This document shows, one piece after another, positions 40,963-51,913 of a stretch of 64,000 nucleotides of DNA; the stretch's first letter is position 1; each line of letters starts with the position of its first letter. This stretch comes from Tanytarsus gracilentus (Eukaryota > Arthropoda > Insecta > Diptera > Chironomidae). The notes beneath the pieces were generated by a model that was given only the letters and a program-made list of their open reading frames with translations, was not told the DNA's origin and did not search any database. The translations under genes and the position numbers were made by a program. The stretch lies in NCBI GenBank assembly GCA_038502055.1, contig JAXRKN010000044.1, forward strand, positions 5,712,501 through 5,776,500. Reading direction: 5' to 3'.

Positions 40963-41752
40963 AAAAGACAAATTTATAATAAAAAAGTGTTTTATTTAAT
41001 CCCTCAGTGAATTGATGATTTTTCAGCAAATTTTTCCACTCAATTTCTTCACAACAATTTTTTTACATTTTCCATGGATATTTAAAATTGCTGAAGTTTT
41101 GCGAAATGACAGAGAAAAATGAAAAATAAATGGAGAAATTACTTCTGCTGTCTGCGAGTAATGAAGCATACATGAAACAAAAAGCAATATTAAGAACTTC
41201 GCGTGTGAGAGCTCATGCAACTGTTGCGACGACGAGTGTGGCTGTGTAAAAGCTCTTTCTGCCTCATTATAATTCTTTTAGCTTTCAATTTTTTGTTTGA
41301 TTGTTCACATGAGCGCAAATCCATTTCAGTTTGAAAAAACTAAATTTAAATTTTTCGCTGCAAATTGACGCTTTGAAATAAATTTATTCAACACAGAGAC
41401 GAAAATAATTTTTTGTTTACTTATCAAACTTTGGTTTATGTTGACGCAGGTCATGCAACAACATCTCATCATCGTAGGATTTTAACCACATAGTGACTGA
41501 AATTTTCTGTTTATTTTTTGGAAGATATTTTAAACTTTTATTAATCATAAGATGTTTTCCAGGAAGCACCCACAGTGACTTATACACACATCGTTGAAGC
41601 TTTTTGCATATTTTTCACTTCATTTAGCAATGAGATAATTTTTTTAGGATTTTACCATATGAACAGGAACGTAATGAGATGAAGTATGAAATATTTATGA
41701 ATAATTTTTAAATTAAAACAAGATGGGTCTGCAAACGGCGTTGCCATTTCCA
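40963..41752. other. Intergenic, nothing recognised
   Basis: AT-rich DNA between the membrane-protein gene and the repeat block. The 65-codon frame at 41023-41220 (-) has no supporting features. Confidence 0.45.
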
Positions 41753-41780
41753 ATAGCTCCGCTGTCTTAGATTAGTACCC

Positions 41781-42140
41781 CATAGTTCTGAAAAATGGAC
41801 ATTATGGCACTCCTGGCCGGCCATGATGGACATTCATCAAAACTCATCAATGCCAATCAATTCCTGATACAATGACCAGTTCAACGAGATACATGAAGCC
41901 ATAGTACTGAAAAATGGACATTAGTGGCACTCCTGGCCGACCATAATGGACATTCCTCAAAAATCATCAATGTCAATCGATTTCTGATGCAATGACGAGT
42001 TCAACGACATACATTAAGCCATAGTTCTGAAAAATGGACATTAGTGGCCATCCTGGCCGTCCATAATGGACATTCCTCAAAAATCATCAATGTCAATCGA
42101 TTCCTGATGCAATTACGAGTTCAACGATACCCATGAAGCC
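41781..42140. repeat. Three-copy ~120-bp tandem repeat
   Basis: Units start with CATAG(T/A)(T/A)CTG-like sequence at 41781, 41900 and 42020. A partial fourth start at 42140 diverges after CATA. Each unit contains AAAATGGACATT and a second TGGACATTC about 40 bp later. Copies 2 and 3 are nearly identical and copy 1 is more diverged. Confidence 0.88.
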
Positions 42141-42318
42141 ATAAAAGAGAAAATTTGTATGAAAAAGGATATTTTTGCACTCAGGGACAGTCCTTGGAGG
42201 GTTGGACCTCAAAACTAAATACTTCTTGCACAACTAGAGCCAAAACCCGATCTTTAGCCACAAACCCGACTCAAATCCGACCAGCCGTTCTTGAGATATG
42301 GCGTTCACTAAGATCGTA

Positions 42319-42352
42319 AGAAAGTGAGAAAGTGAGAAAGTGAGAAAGTAAG
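42319..42352. repeat. Octamer tandem repeat (TGAGAAAG)n
   Basis: About four units of an 8-bp motif inside the repeat block. Confidence 0.8.
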
Positions 42353-42537
42353 ATGACTTAAATGGCTCTAACTCCTCGTAGGAGCAACCGATTTCAAATC
42401 TGTTTTCGCCAGTTTGTAGGGTTTGGCTAGGCCTATCATTTGAGTATATGTTTAGATATTGCAAAATGTAATGTCTTGGCACTAGGGGCCGAAAACAGGT
42501 TTTGGAAAAATCCAAAATTAATATATAGCGGAGCTAT

Positions 42538-43193
42538 AATATTGATTAATTCTTTATATTTGCATTTACGTTTTTAAGCAATTTAGTAAAAAAATTCTAA
42601 GGTAAAATGTAAATGTAAAAGTAAAAATTTAGGTTGAAATCATTTAGTGAAAAATAATAAGAGCAAATTATTAAAAAAAATTTAAAATGTGCCAAATTAA
42701 TTTTTGCAATTTAATAAAAATAATTTTTTAAACAATAATATTTTAGCCCAAATGAATATTGATATGTCCTTTTAAACAACATTTGCATATCACGTGAAAG
42801 TTTTGTAAAGTAAATATTATTTTGATGTCATTAAATGATGAAATTTGATAACATGTGTAAAATCTATAAATAAAAGCCTGTGTATGCACAAGTTCATTGT
42901 TGCTGATGATGAGTCAGTGAGTTAGTGCAGCAAAATTGAAGATTAAAAAATATAAAATTTAATAGTAAAGAGCTATTCACATTTTAAAAAGTAAAAAGGC
43001 TACAAATAAAATGAATGAAATTTTTAATCACAAAACATGTTAAAATCCATCCCTGACACATTTCGCGAATTAAATTATGCACATATTATTTCCACGCTAA
43101 TAAACATATGATCTTGATTTAAGTTGTGAGGTTTATTTTTGTTCATTCAAAAAAATTTCCACCCTTAACGGCGCATAACAAGCATCTTAAAAG
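42538..43193. other. Upstream region of the insulin-like peptide cluster
   Basis: Very AT-rich. No exon was seen. Holds the presumptive regulatory DNA of the first insulin-like gene, ending at its TATA box. Confidence 0.4.
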
Positions 43194-43200
43194 TATATAA
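43194..43200 (+). promoter_or_regulatory. TATA box of insulin-like peptide gene 1
   Basis: TATATAA lies about 150 bp upstream of the ATG-only coding exon at 43346. A start site about 30 bp downstream (near 43225-43230) would give a short 5' UTR. Confidence 0.6.
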
Positions 43201-43345
43201 GACAAATAAAGTGTTGAATTATCATCCATTCATGCTCTCACAATCGAGCAACTAACAAAGTATTTTAGCTTCAGTAAAAGATCAATAAAAAGTGAAACAT
43301 TTTACTTAGTGCCAAACAAGGACTATAAGGATAACAACTACCATC

Positions 43346-44241
43346 ATGGTGAGTCAAAGTGAAAACATAAAAAAAATTACGACAACAAAAAAACAATTTA
43401 ATCAAGTTATAAAGAATGTTGATAAACTCGTGATACCCCGTAATTTTCGTATTATCGCCGTGCTCTCAAAGTCGACAAAAAATTCTTCTTTTCGTTCTTT
43501 TTTTGAGAAATTTTCTTAATAAACTTTTGAGACAAAAAAGTTGATTGACATTCGTCGTGATGAAATTTAATTGAGAACTCAACTCGGTTCTGATACGATA
43601 ACGATCGGGGTGCAAAAAATTTTTTGGCGTACAATTAGAAAAAACATCAAAATTCAAAAGAAAAAATTTAAAATTGGCAAATTGATGAGTGCGTCCAACA
43701 TATCTTCGACACATAACTTCGAAATTCCTAATTTTCTCTTTAGAACTCAATTGCCGTCAGTGCTTTGCTCCTTTTGGGCCTTTACGTTGGTGCGATTTTG
43801 TCAAATCCTCTGGCAGCAACAACCGGCTCTCAAATAAGAGTTTGCGGCCCAAAACTAAGGGAAGCATTAAAGAATTTATGTCAACCGCAATTTAGAGATC
43901 AAATAAGGAGATTTGGAAGTATCAGTCCGAATTTATCGCAAAAGCGATCGAGTAAGAAAAAACTTCAACTTTTTCATTTCACTTTGACAAAATAAAAAAT
44001 ATTTTTAACAGTGCTGCAAATGGAAAAAAGTTGGGATGACATGAGCCTTCCAGTGGGTTATGATGGCGAAATCTTTGATATGATGCCATACGATGATTTT
44101 AGTGAAGATTATAGCAGTGATACTTACATGAGTTATTTGAATTTGATTCAAAAAAGAAACCAACAAACTGGCATTTCTTCGTTGTGCTGCAAGAAAGCAT
44201 GCTCAATGTTAACACTCATTTCTTTTTGTCCTTCTGTTTAA
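43346..44241 (+). CDS. Insulin-like peptide 1 of the cluster
   Basis: Exons 43346-43348 (the ATG alone, followed by GTGAGT), 43744-43951 and 44012-44241 give a 146-residue preproinsulin. The signal peptide is about 1-21. The B-chain has Cys35 and Cys47 (C-x11-C). An Arg-Arg site (56-57) starts a long acidic C-peptide with many Asp/Glu/Tyr. Lys-Arg (118-119) precedes the A-chain GISSLCCKKAC... with Cys129, 130, 134 and 143 (CC-x3-C-x8-C). The phase-1 intron in the C-peptide is the position conserved in insulin genes. The product should be a secreted hormone acting through the insulin receptor on growth, metabolism and reproduction. Order relative to the numbered mosquito or fly ILPs cannot be set from sequence alone, so no number is implied as orthology. 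Confidence 0.92.
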
Positions 44242-44667
44242 AAATCTAACAAACTATTTTTAATTGGTGCGACTCAATTTTACTTATCTTTTCAAAATTA
44301 ATACTCCTTTAAGTGATATTGAGTGGCACCTTCCAACCTTTAAATTCATTTAAAAATTAATATTTTGAACATTTGCCAAAATTGAGCCCTTTATTGCCTT
44401 ATGACTCTTGGAATTTCTCTATAGTGCATTTATTAATTTTTAAGACAAAAATGTGCAGATTTAAAAATAATGTAAACAAAAATAAAAAGCTATTGCAAAA
44501 TGCTTTAAATGTTAAAAAAGCCGTTAAATTATTAAAAACAGTTTTTCAGCAAATTCTTATTGAATAAAATTATTATTCATATAATTTTCGAGCAAAGTTT
44601 AAAATTGAAACTTTTTAATTAAATAATTCGTAAACTCATGATCATGCATGACCGATTTTAAGATGAG

Positions 44668-44675
44668 TATAAAAG
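44668..44675 (+). promoter_or_regulatory. TATA box of insulin-like peptide gene 2
   Basis: TATAAAAG followed about 25-30 bp later by an initiator-like TCATTCT (near 44697). It lies 334 bp upstream of the proposed ATG at 45002. Confidence 0.55.
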
Positions 44676-45001
44676 TAAGCGAATTTTGTTTTCCATCATT
44701 CTACTTAACAAGATTGGTCAGACTCTCACACGTGCACACAAAAAAGCGATTTTTTCAGTGAAAACTACTTTTTAAATTCACAAGGAAAATACTATTTTCT
44801 TTTAAATTTAATAGTAAAAAAATTAACAGATCTCAAAGGGGTAAAATTTTATTTTTTTGTGCAATCAGAAAGCCGAAAGATTTCTTTAAATAACTTAATT
44901 TCATAAATATTGACCATAAACAAAAAAATTAATATAAAAAGCATCAACATATTTTTTTTCAAATTAGTTTCATTCGTACATTTATTTGAGAAGGAGCAAA
45001 A

Positions 45002-45362
45002 ATGGCGAGGAAAAAAAATTAGGAATCATAAAGTCATCTCAAATTTAATCAACTTTTAGAACAAAATAATTTTTATCGCCTCATTATTGACGTTCATGGT
45101 TTTCCTAAACGCAACTCCAGAGTCACTTGATGAGCTACAAACCAACGATGATGATCAATATCAATCCAGATTCCTTTCGGGCAATTATCGAGTTACTGCA
45201 TGTGGAATGAAATTAAAGGATATGGTCGAACAATACTGCCAAAGACCAAATCAATACATTGGTCGTCGCAATAAGAGAAATATTATTTCGGCATGTTGCA
45301 AAAAATCTTGCTCAAAGGACACTTTCCTCCGGCATTGTCCAAAACTTACTAAAAAAGTGTAA
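45002..45362 (+). CDS. Insulin-like peptide 2 of the cluster, very short C-peptide
   Basis: The main exon is 45060-45362, opening after an acceptor (CAACTTTTAG). It encodes a signal peptide, a B-chain with Cys49 and Cys61 (C-x11-C) and an A-chain NIISACCKKSC with Cys80, 81, 85 and 94. Only 18 residues separate the last B Cys and the first A Cys, with RR-NK-R between, so there is almost no C-peptide and no intron there. The start is inferred. By analogy with gene 1, an ATG-only exon at 45002-45004 would precede a 55-bp intron, but the donor would be GC (ATG followed by GCGAGG). This gives 101 residues. Without it the first ATG (45096) would truncate the signal peptide. The insulin assignment is firm, the start is not. 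Confidence 0.85.
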
Positions 45363-45481
45363 AAAATATTAAATTTTTCTTGTAAAACTATATTTTTTAT
45401 GGTTTTATAAATTAAGTAAACTATATTCAAAAGTGAACGTGATTAAAAAAAGAAACGACATAATGCGTAGCAAAAATTGTT

Positions 45482-45487
45482 AATAAA
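45482..45487 (+). terminator. Polyadenylation signal of insulin-like peptide gene 2
   Basis: AATAAA about 120 bp after the stop codon. Confidence 0.45.
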
Positions 45488-47408
45488 AAATAAAACTAGT
45501 TTAGTGTGCTAAAAATAAATGTTCATAAGTGCAATTTATAAACAGACACGCGACTTTAGAATGACTCTAGAGTATTATTTTATTTAATCCGAGAAAGAGA
45601 GAGACTCGTGAGAGTGCAAATTCGAAGAAGATGTTCAACTTTCTTCTTTTCTCTAAAATTTCATTAAAATAAATTAAAGAACATTTTTTCGGAGGTCAAT
45701 CTAACCTCTCACAACGCACAAACAAATTTTGCGTCACTTTCTACAGATTTGTATTCCGCAAAGTTCAAAAATATAATTTTTGTTTTGATAAGACGTGTCG
45801 CCGATGGTGCGAATGGCCTTTTACTAATGAGTTGTCGATGCCATTGGGGCGTTTCGACCTTTTTTTCACAGTAAATTTATGCTGATGATTATTTTTAAAC
45901 AACAATGAGCATGAAATGCGTGTGTGTAAGGGGAAGAGATCATGTTATCAATGTTGTGCTAATTTTAGAATTCTGACACACAACTGCATTGAATTGTTTT
46001 CCTTTCTTGTCTCACTTATCTCTCACTCTCTCTCTTGTGGCAAGATTATCAGCGTTGTTTACAACCAAAAAGTTTCATGCCGGACTCCCCCATGATTAAA
46101 AAAGATCAGTTTAATTTTGACACTCAACGAGGACTCACACGACTCTCTTAATGGTGAATAAAAAAAGTTTAATATATGAACAAAAAATCTCAATTAGAAG
46201 AGCTTTTAAAAAGGAGGAAAAAGAGGAAGAAAAAAAGTTAAAACATTGTTGCGAATTAGTCATTATTTGCCGTGATATAAATTGTAAGTGGAGGTACACA
46301 TAGTGATCATTGTCTATGAAGTACAGTCGTGATAAAAGAGAGAAACTTAAAATTGTCATCAATTCTTGCCATCCACATATTTTTTTATTGTTCTTCTATT
46401 ATTTATGTTTGTATATATGCCAGCGAGAATGAGAGTCTAGAAATGTCTAAAAGCAAAGATTTATGGCTGCATTCAACTAGTTGTGTATGACGACAAACAA
46501 AAGATTTTTTAAAATGAGTCCTTTTAATCATTGGCCATTGCCTTTTGGAGTCTCATTCGTAAACAGAGAGAAAGAAAAATGCCATCTGGTATAAAGTAAG
46601 AAATGAGATAAAAATATATGAAATCTTTAAATATTTTTTTTATACGAGTCTGATTGACGATATTTTTCATTATTAAAATATTCTGATTATTTAAATTTTA
46701 GGGATGATTCAAATTAATTTTAAAACTCGAACCTTCAATTTATAATTCACATTTTCATAATTTAAAAACCATTAAATTTAGTTCCTCATCCTTGACTCTA
46801 ACCTCACATATCTGATTTTGATATCTAGGAAAAGAAAAATGAAATTGCATGAGCAGTTGTGAGAGAAAAGTAAAGAATAAATTTATGCAGTTTTTCTACT
46901 TCAAATACACATGTATGAACATCTCAGATAGTATTTTTTTGAATTTATGATTTTTTATTTCGCCTTAGAGCAAATGACGACAACATTCATTGATCTCAAT
47001 TTAAACGATGTCAAGGAAAAAGAAGAAAAATCTGTGCGTGGGAATTTTTGCACATTAAAATCACAACGAGAGAAATTGTAAAAAAGAGCCTGAAGGAGTT
47101 CATTTTTAAATTGTGTATATGCATTCACACATGTTCGAGTAAGACCCCTTAGTGTGCACTATAAAGAGAATTCTCTAACTAACTCTCACGTTTTCTCTCT
47201 AAACTCCGTTTTTATTACCCCAAAAAAAATACGAGAACTATAAGAAAAGAAAAAAAATGTTTTATTGATATACGAGGCCAGTTGCAATAGAGTTGTGAAC
47301 GGTTCAACATCGACGAGTTTAGTTTCTTGGTGCAAAAAAATTGCTAAAACTTTAAATTCAATATTTTTTAATTAAAACTTTTAATTTTGACAAATTATTT
47401 AAATTTGA
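45488..47408. other. Intergenic within the insulin-like cluster
   Basis: AT-rich with small CT/GA-rich patches (about 45592-45604, 46018-46035). No fourth insulin-like motif (CC-x3-C-x8-C) was found on either strand. Confidence 0.45.
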
Positions 47409-48015
47409 ATGTGCACCCTGAAATTGCCACTCTTCACTTATCGTCACAGCAACTCTACACCATCGCTGGCTGAACTAGCTCTACGCAACTGGCTAAAATT
47501 AATTCAAGGCAACCGACTAGATTTGAAAAGTGATAAAAGGATAATTTTCGGCTGTTATAATATTAATAATAATAATAGAAGGTACATTCACCATGCAAGT
47601 ACATTAAAATTAAGACAAATTCTATTTTTAGAATATTCATTGCTTCACTGATAAGTGCATTATGAGTCGAGAATAGCGGCAACCTGTTGAACATGAACAA
47701 AATTTTGAAACTTTAGTTTTTAAAAATTATTTGAGGTTGAAATTGAGCTAAAAATAGTTTAGGTATTAATTCAAAAACTAGTCAGTTATATTTTCAAATT
47801 GACATTATAGAATTTAAATTTTATTGACCTCAAAAATTAAGTTCTTTTTTGGATCAAACGGTATGTGGTTTGAAAACCAAGAAAATAATTTCGTGTCAGA
47901 ACTTTTTAGTTTCAGATTTTTTTTTGTCTTGACTGTTGACAGGTTGCATGGTAGCAGAGTGAACCCACATGACAGTTTGAAATTCGTTTTAGAGACGAGG
48001 GTCCAAAGATCGTAA
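47409..48015 (+). CDS. Candidate two-exon gene, unknown
   Basis: An ATG frame at 47409-47581 contains TPSLAELALRNWLKLIQ and ends at a possible GTACAT donor. A strong pyrimidine-rich acceptor (ending GTTGACAG) opens a matching-phase exon at 47943-48015 with a stop, for 81 residues. There is no signal peptide, domain or family match. It may be chance or part of a larger gene. A minus-strand frame overlaps the second exon. Confidence 0.22.
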
Positions 48016-48452
48016 TTTCTAAATTTGACTTCTTTATCTCCCTCGGCGATACAATTTAAAAAAGAGGCAAGAAGAGCAACGAAAAAAAATATTTGATGAA
48101 GATAAATTGGTGAAATCAAAAAACTGCAATATGAATGAATTCAATTTAAAATTTAATTTAATTTTCTAGTCTGTCCGCGACCACCAAAGTCATTTAAGAT
48201 CAGATTCAATGTAGACGCCGATGTCGATCATTTAATTAAATTTCATTAGATTGAGTTTATTTCTTCTTGTCGCTATGCCACTCTGCCTTTCTCCTCCCGC
48301 ACACGTTTTTTTCGATATCATATGTGTGACATTTGTCGACATGAGACATCGCCAGACGACGCCGTATGGCACCAATAAAGTTCTCTCATGTTTTTCAAAT
48401 TTTTATCTATCAATCACTAATTTAATTTTTCCTTCTTCTTCGTCATTCGCAG

Positions 48453-49023
48453 ATGCATTTTCATCAAAAATCTACTAATCATTACTCCAATAGTTTAAAG
48501 GCACTCTTGCTTATCTTAATTACTTACACATTATCGTGTCACGCACTTACAAAAGAAGAAGTCGCAGAAGCACTTGCGGCAGCTAGTTTCGAGATGAATA
48601 ATCCTTCAACATACTGCGGTAGGAAATTGACAGACGCTATGAAAATCTATTGCGCGCCCTCAATGAAACTGGCAATTATGAAGAGCGATGAAAGTTCACG
48701 AGGTGGAATGAATAAAGCAAAGAAATCAAGTAAGTTTTCGTCATAAATTTTAGTATTTTCAATCAATCTAAGTTTTCTTTTTTGTTAACCTTCTAGTGGA
48801 TCAAGAAATGGACTCAGATCAATTTGATGTTAGCTTCGATGAAGGTGTAACTTGGCAACAATACGATCGACCTAGTTCAGATGACTTATTCTTCACAAAT
48901 GATATTCCATTCATGTTTCCCTCACAAGGCAATCAACGTCGGCGTCGTGGCATTATCGAATCTTGTTGCAAAAGAGCTTGCCTTAAGCGTGATTTAATTA
49001 AATTTTGTCCTGTCAGAGGTTAA
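48453..49023 (+). CDS. Insulin-like peptide 3 of the cluster
   Basis: Exons 48453-48729 and 48797-49023 give 167 residues. After about 14 polar residues there is a hydrophobic signal core (15-30). The B-chain carries Cys55 and Cys67 (C-x11-C). A long C-peptide rich in Asp, Ser and Phe contains the conserved phase-1 intron. An Arg4 processing site (140-143) precedes the A-chain GIIESCCKRAC with Cys149, 150, 154 and 163 (CC-x3-C-x8-C). The ATG immediately follows a CATTCGCAG acceptor-like sequence, so a 5' UTR intron is likely and its first exon was not located. The precursor is predicted to be secreted and processed to a two-chain hormone. It shares chain motifs and orientation with the two genes upstream, consistent with tandem duplication. 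Confidence 0.92.
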
Positions 49024-49145
49024 ATTTAATATTTTTTTACAAGATTTTGCACAAACGGCCTTCCCCACATTTGCCTTGCCTCTCTCACACTAACGCCCGG
49101 ACCACTCTATCTCAAAATTTTAGACTATAAGTAGAAAAAAAAAAT

Positions 49146-49165
49146 ATCGGGTTGATGAACCCGAT
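49146..49165. other. Perfect short hairpin in the 3' region of insulin-like gene 3
   Basis: ATCGGGTT and AACCCGAT form an 8-bp perfect stem with a GATG loop, 123 bp after the stop codon and probably in the 3' UTR. Function unknown. Confidence 0.5.
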
Positions 49166-51904
49166 GCCAAAATGATGATAATGATCGTCAATGAATTTAT
49201 TATTGATGTTAAGCAGCATTTAAAGAGGAAAAAATAGTAAGCAAAACCTTTTGCTGACGAAAAAAGTATTCTCATATATTTTTCCTTAGATTTATGTTAA
49301 ATTCGATGAGGTGCCATTTATATTTCAATTTGATTTCAACGGTTGGAAAGTTGCCATTAAAAGATATATTATGGGTATTTTTCAAGGCGTGAAAATTTTG
49401 ATGAAGAGAAAATCAATTTTTTTAGTACAAAGAACTTAATTAGGATTTTTTCTCGTGTAATTGTCACGCCTGAGTTGAATAAGTCTGAATTTAAAATTTT
49501 TAATTCCCAGTGGAGATTTTTTTGATTTTCTAAGATGAGTAAAATCGCAACTTTTCATCCCTTGATGTCAAAGTTCTCATTATAACATTATTACTCTTGT
49601 ATCGCGCTTTCTTCTCTCAACAAAAGAAAAGTTTTATAAAACAATTTTTTGTTCACTCTCTTGACGTGTATATTTATTAGTCAGTCGCTTGTAGTAATTG
49701 CATAGATAACAAAAAAAAATATTGAAAGGAAAAAAGAAGGAACGAAAAGTTTTCTACTCAAAATGCATTATTTAGAGAAATTCCCTTTATATGATACGAA
49801 AATATTGTGACATCATGATGTTTTCTCTCGTGTAACGCGAAAGAAAAATATAATAATTATTAATTAATTATATTTATAGTATTTTGCATTAGAAAAAAAT
49901 AATAAAAAAAGCTTCTCGTGATTGAAAAATGTAATTTTTTACAGTTTTTTGTTGAATTTTTTTTGCAGTTCTAAAATTAAAAGTTTTAATTATTAATTTA
50001 TAAATTTGTGGTTTTTAAAATTGTTTTAATAGCAATCGTCATATTTCTTTCGGACATTAAGTTAGTTTATTAACTCCTCCACCCACTTTTTGCTCTTATT
50101 TTGATGAAGAAACCTTATCAGTGAAAAGGAGCTTTCATGCGCAGAGATGAATGTACGTTGCATTGAATACTTTGCCCGTCGATGTAACCTTCTCTTTCTT
50201 TTCGCTACCTTCAATCATCGTAGACAGTTCAACGAATTCTTTGAGATTCAATTTTTTTAAAGCTTATATTAAAAGCCACAGAAATGCTTTAAATTCAATG
50301 AACTTTCATGGTTGCTATTAAGGTAATTGTTACATGATTGAAGTCATGCTTTGATGACTTGTTGATGTAATTTTTCTATGATGGAATTTAAGATGTTTTA
50401 ATAAAGGTCAATTCGTTATGGTTGGTGGAATTTAAGGTGGAGTAGGGATGGAATTTTTTTCATACTAAAGATAAATTTTGTCCTTAATCTCGTAGGACAA
50501 TAGAAATTTTTTGTTAAATGAACAAAATAAGTTCAAAAATATTTTCAGTTGAATCTATAAAAAAATCATATCCGATTTTTCCAAAACGTTCAGTTTATTT
50601 TACCCGCAGCTCTTAAAGTTCTTTATTTCCATCCATTTGGTTTTTATTTCCATAAAATCGAGCGCTCATCTCAGTTGTAACAAAATTACGATTACGACAG
50701 CGCTTTTTCACTTTCATTCACCCCAGTTTCAACTTTTTAACGATAACAAAACGTGGAATATCAATCACTGACTGATGCGAAAATTGACAAATAATTTCGC
50801 GTGCTATTCAAATTAAAGACGAACTAAACAACTTTATTACAATCAAATCTAATTTAATCCACAACGATAGTTTACATATATTATTATGATACTTTTGCTA
50901 TTCTGTATGAAAATTGTTGTGTATTGTTTTCAGCGCATTTGTGTCTGGTCATGTTGTGTCGTGTACTGTGCAAATTTTTTGCTGTATATTCAAAGTTTCA
51001 CTTAATTAACTTGAAACTGTTACATGACGCCTCTCGCACCCTCCACACGGATGTATGTTCATGTAAAGTCTCGCTAACAATTATCTCTGTCGTCCGCAAC
51101 ATTCAAGGGTTGACAATTTATTTTTTATACAAATTCAAAAAACTCAATTTGTCGCTTTAATTACATTTTTTGATATTCAAATTATTAATCCAGCTTAGTT
51201 TAATTTTAAAAATTCTAAAGAATCATTAAAATTATGAAAAAATTTTGCCCATTTTACCACACCACAATGTCCATAATTCAATTAAATTTTCGCGCATAAT
51301 GGCTTCGAGCGGAACACACAATATTTTATAGAAAAATAAAAAAATTATCATTTAAAGCATTTTCTCGATAATTTATTTGCATCCTCTTTTTTTTCAAAGC
51401 ATTTTTACCCTGGAAAAAAATTTTGTGACTAAAATCAAAAGCAGACTGGAGGATTCGCATCAAAAATTCACATCATGCATAAAATGATAATGAAATTTTC
51501 ATATTCATAATTACTCGTTTCTCTCTCCATATTCATTGAGCACGATTTTATCGCCTTTCATCGCCTCACTCTCTCTTGTGTGTCCCAAATCGATGACAGA
51601 ATATTCGATTAAATTTTCCATCAGATAACATGGAAAATATCCACAAGAGAGCATGCAGACAAGCACGAGAGGCTTCAGTTACTAGATAGAAAGATACAAG
51701 ATGGAAAATATTAAAGACAGACATCTCTAGGCGACCACCTTTATCATTGCCTGGTGACCAAGAAATTCATTTGAAATTTCGACTTTTATTCAATAAAAAA
51801 AATCTAAATTTTCCACCATCGCATCCCCCAAAATCTAATTTCAGCAGCCATTAAAAGTTCAATGCCTTTTCAAGCTTTCCTTTAAAGTATAATAATTTTT
51901 ATTT
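49166..51904. other. Intergenic, nothing recognised
   Basis: AT-rich DNA between the insulin-like cluster and the SINE. The frame at 50924-51160 (+) is Leu/Cys/Ser-rich and unsupported. Confidence 0.45.
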
Positions 51905-51913
51905 CTTTTTTAA

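Larger units (their letters stand above)
41753..42537. mobile_element. Repeat-derived block with short inverted termini, probable transposon remnant
   Basis: The block is less AT-rich than its surroundings and is bounded by the 11-bp perfect inverted repeat ATAGCTCCGCT (41753-41763) / AGCGGAGCTAT (42527-42537). It contains three ~120-bp tandem units, a GAAAGTGA-type octamer run and a non-tandem part (about 42150-42500). A 93-codon minus-strand frame there is open but has no recognisable domain. No target-site duplication was found, so the boundaries and class are uncertain. The right end also forms a local palindrome (TATAGC-GGA-GCTATA). Confidence 0.55.

Noticed and set aside
42234..42515. 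93-codon minus-strand frame
   Set aside because: It lies inside the repeat block, contains the octamer run and has no recognisable domain.
44373..44567. 64-codon frame after insulin-like gene 1
   Set aside because: Lys/Asn/Leu-rich, overlaps a poly(A) signal, likely 3' UTR or intergenic. No cysteine pattern of a fourth insulin-like gene.
47814..48119. 101-codon minus-strand frame with a hydrophobic start and two cysteines
   Set aside because: The start is TTG, no exon supplying an ATG in phase was found, and the composition is AT-driven. Kept only as an unresolved observation.
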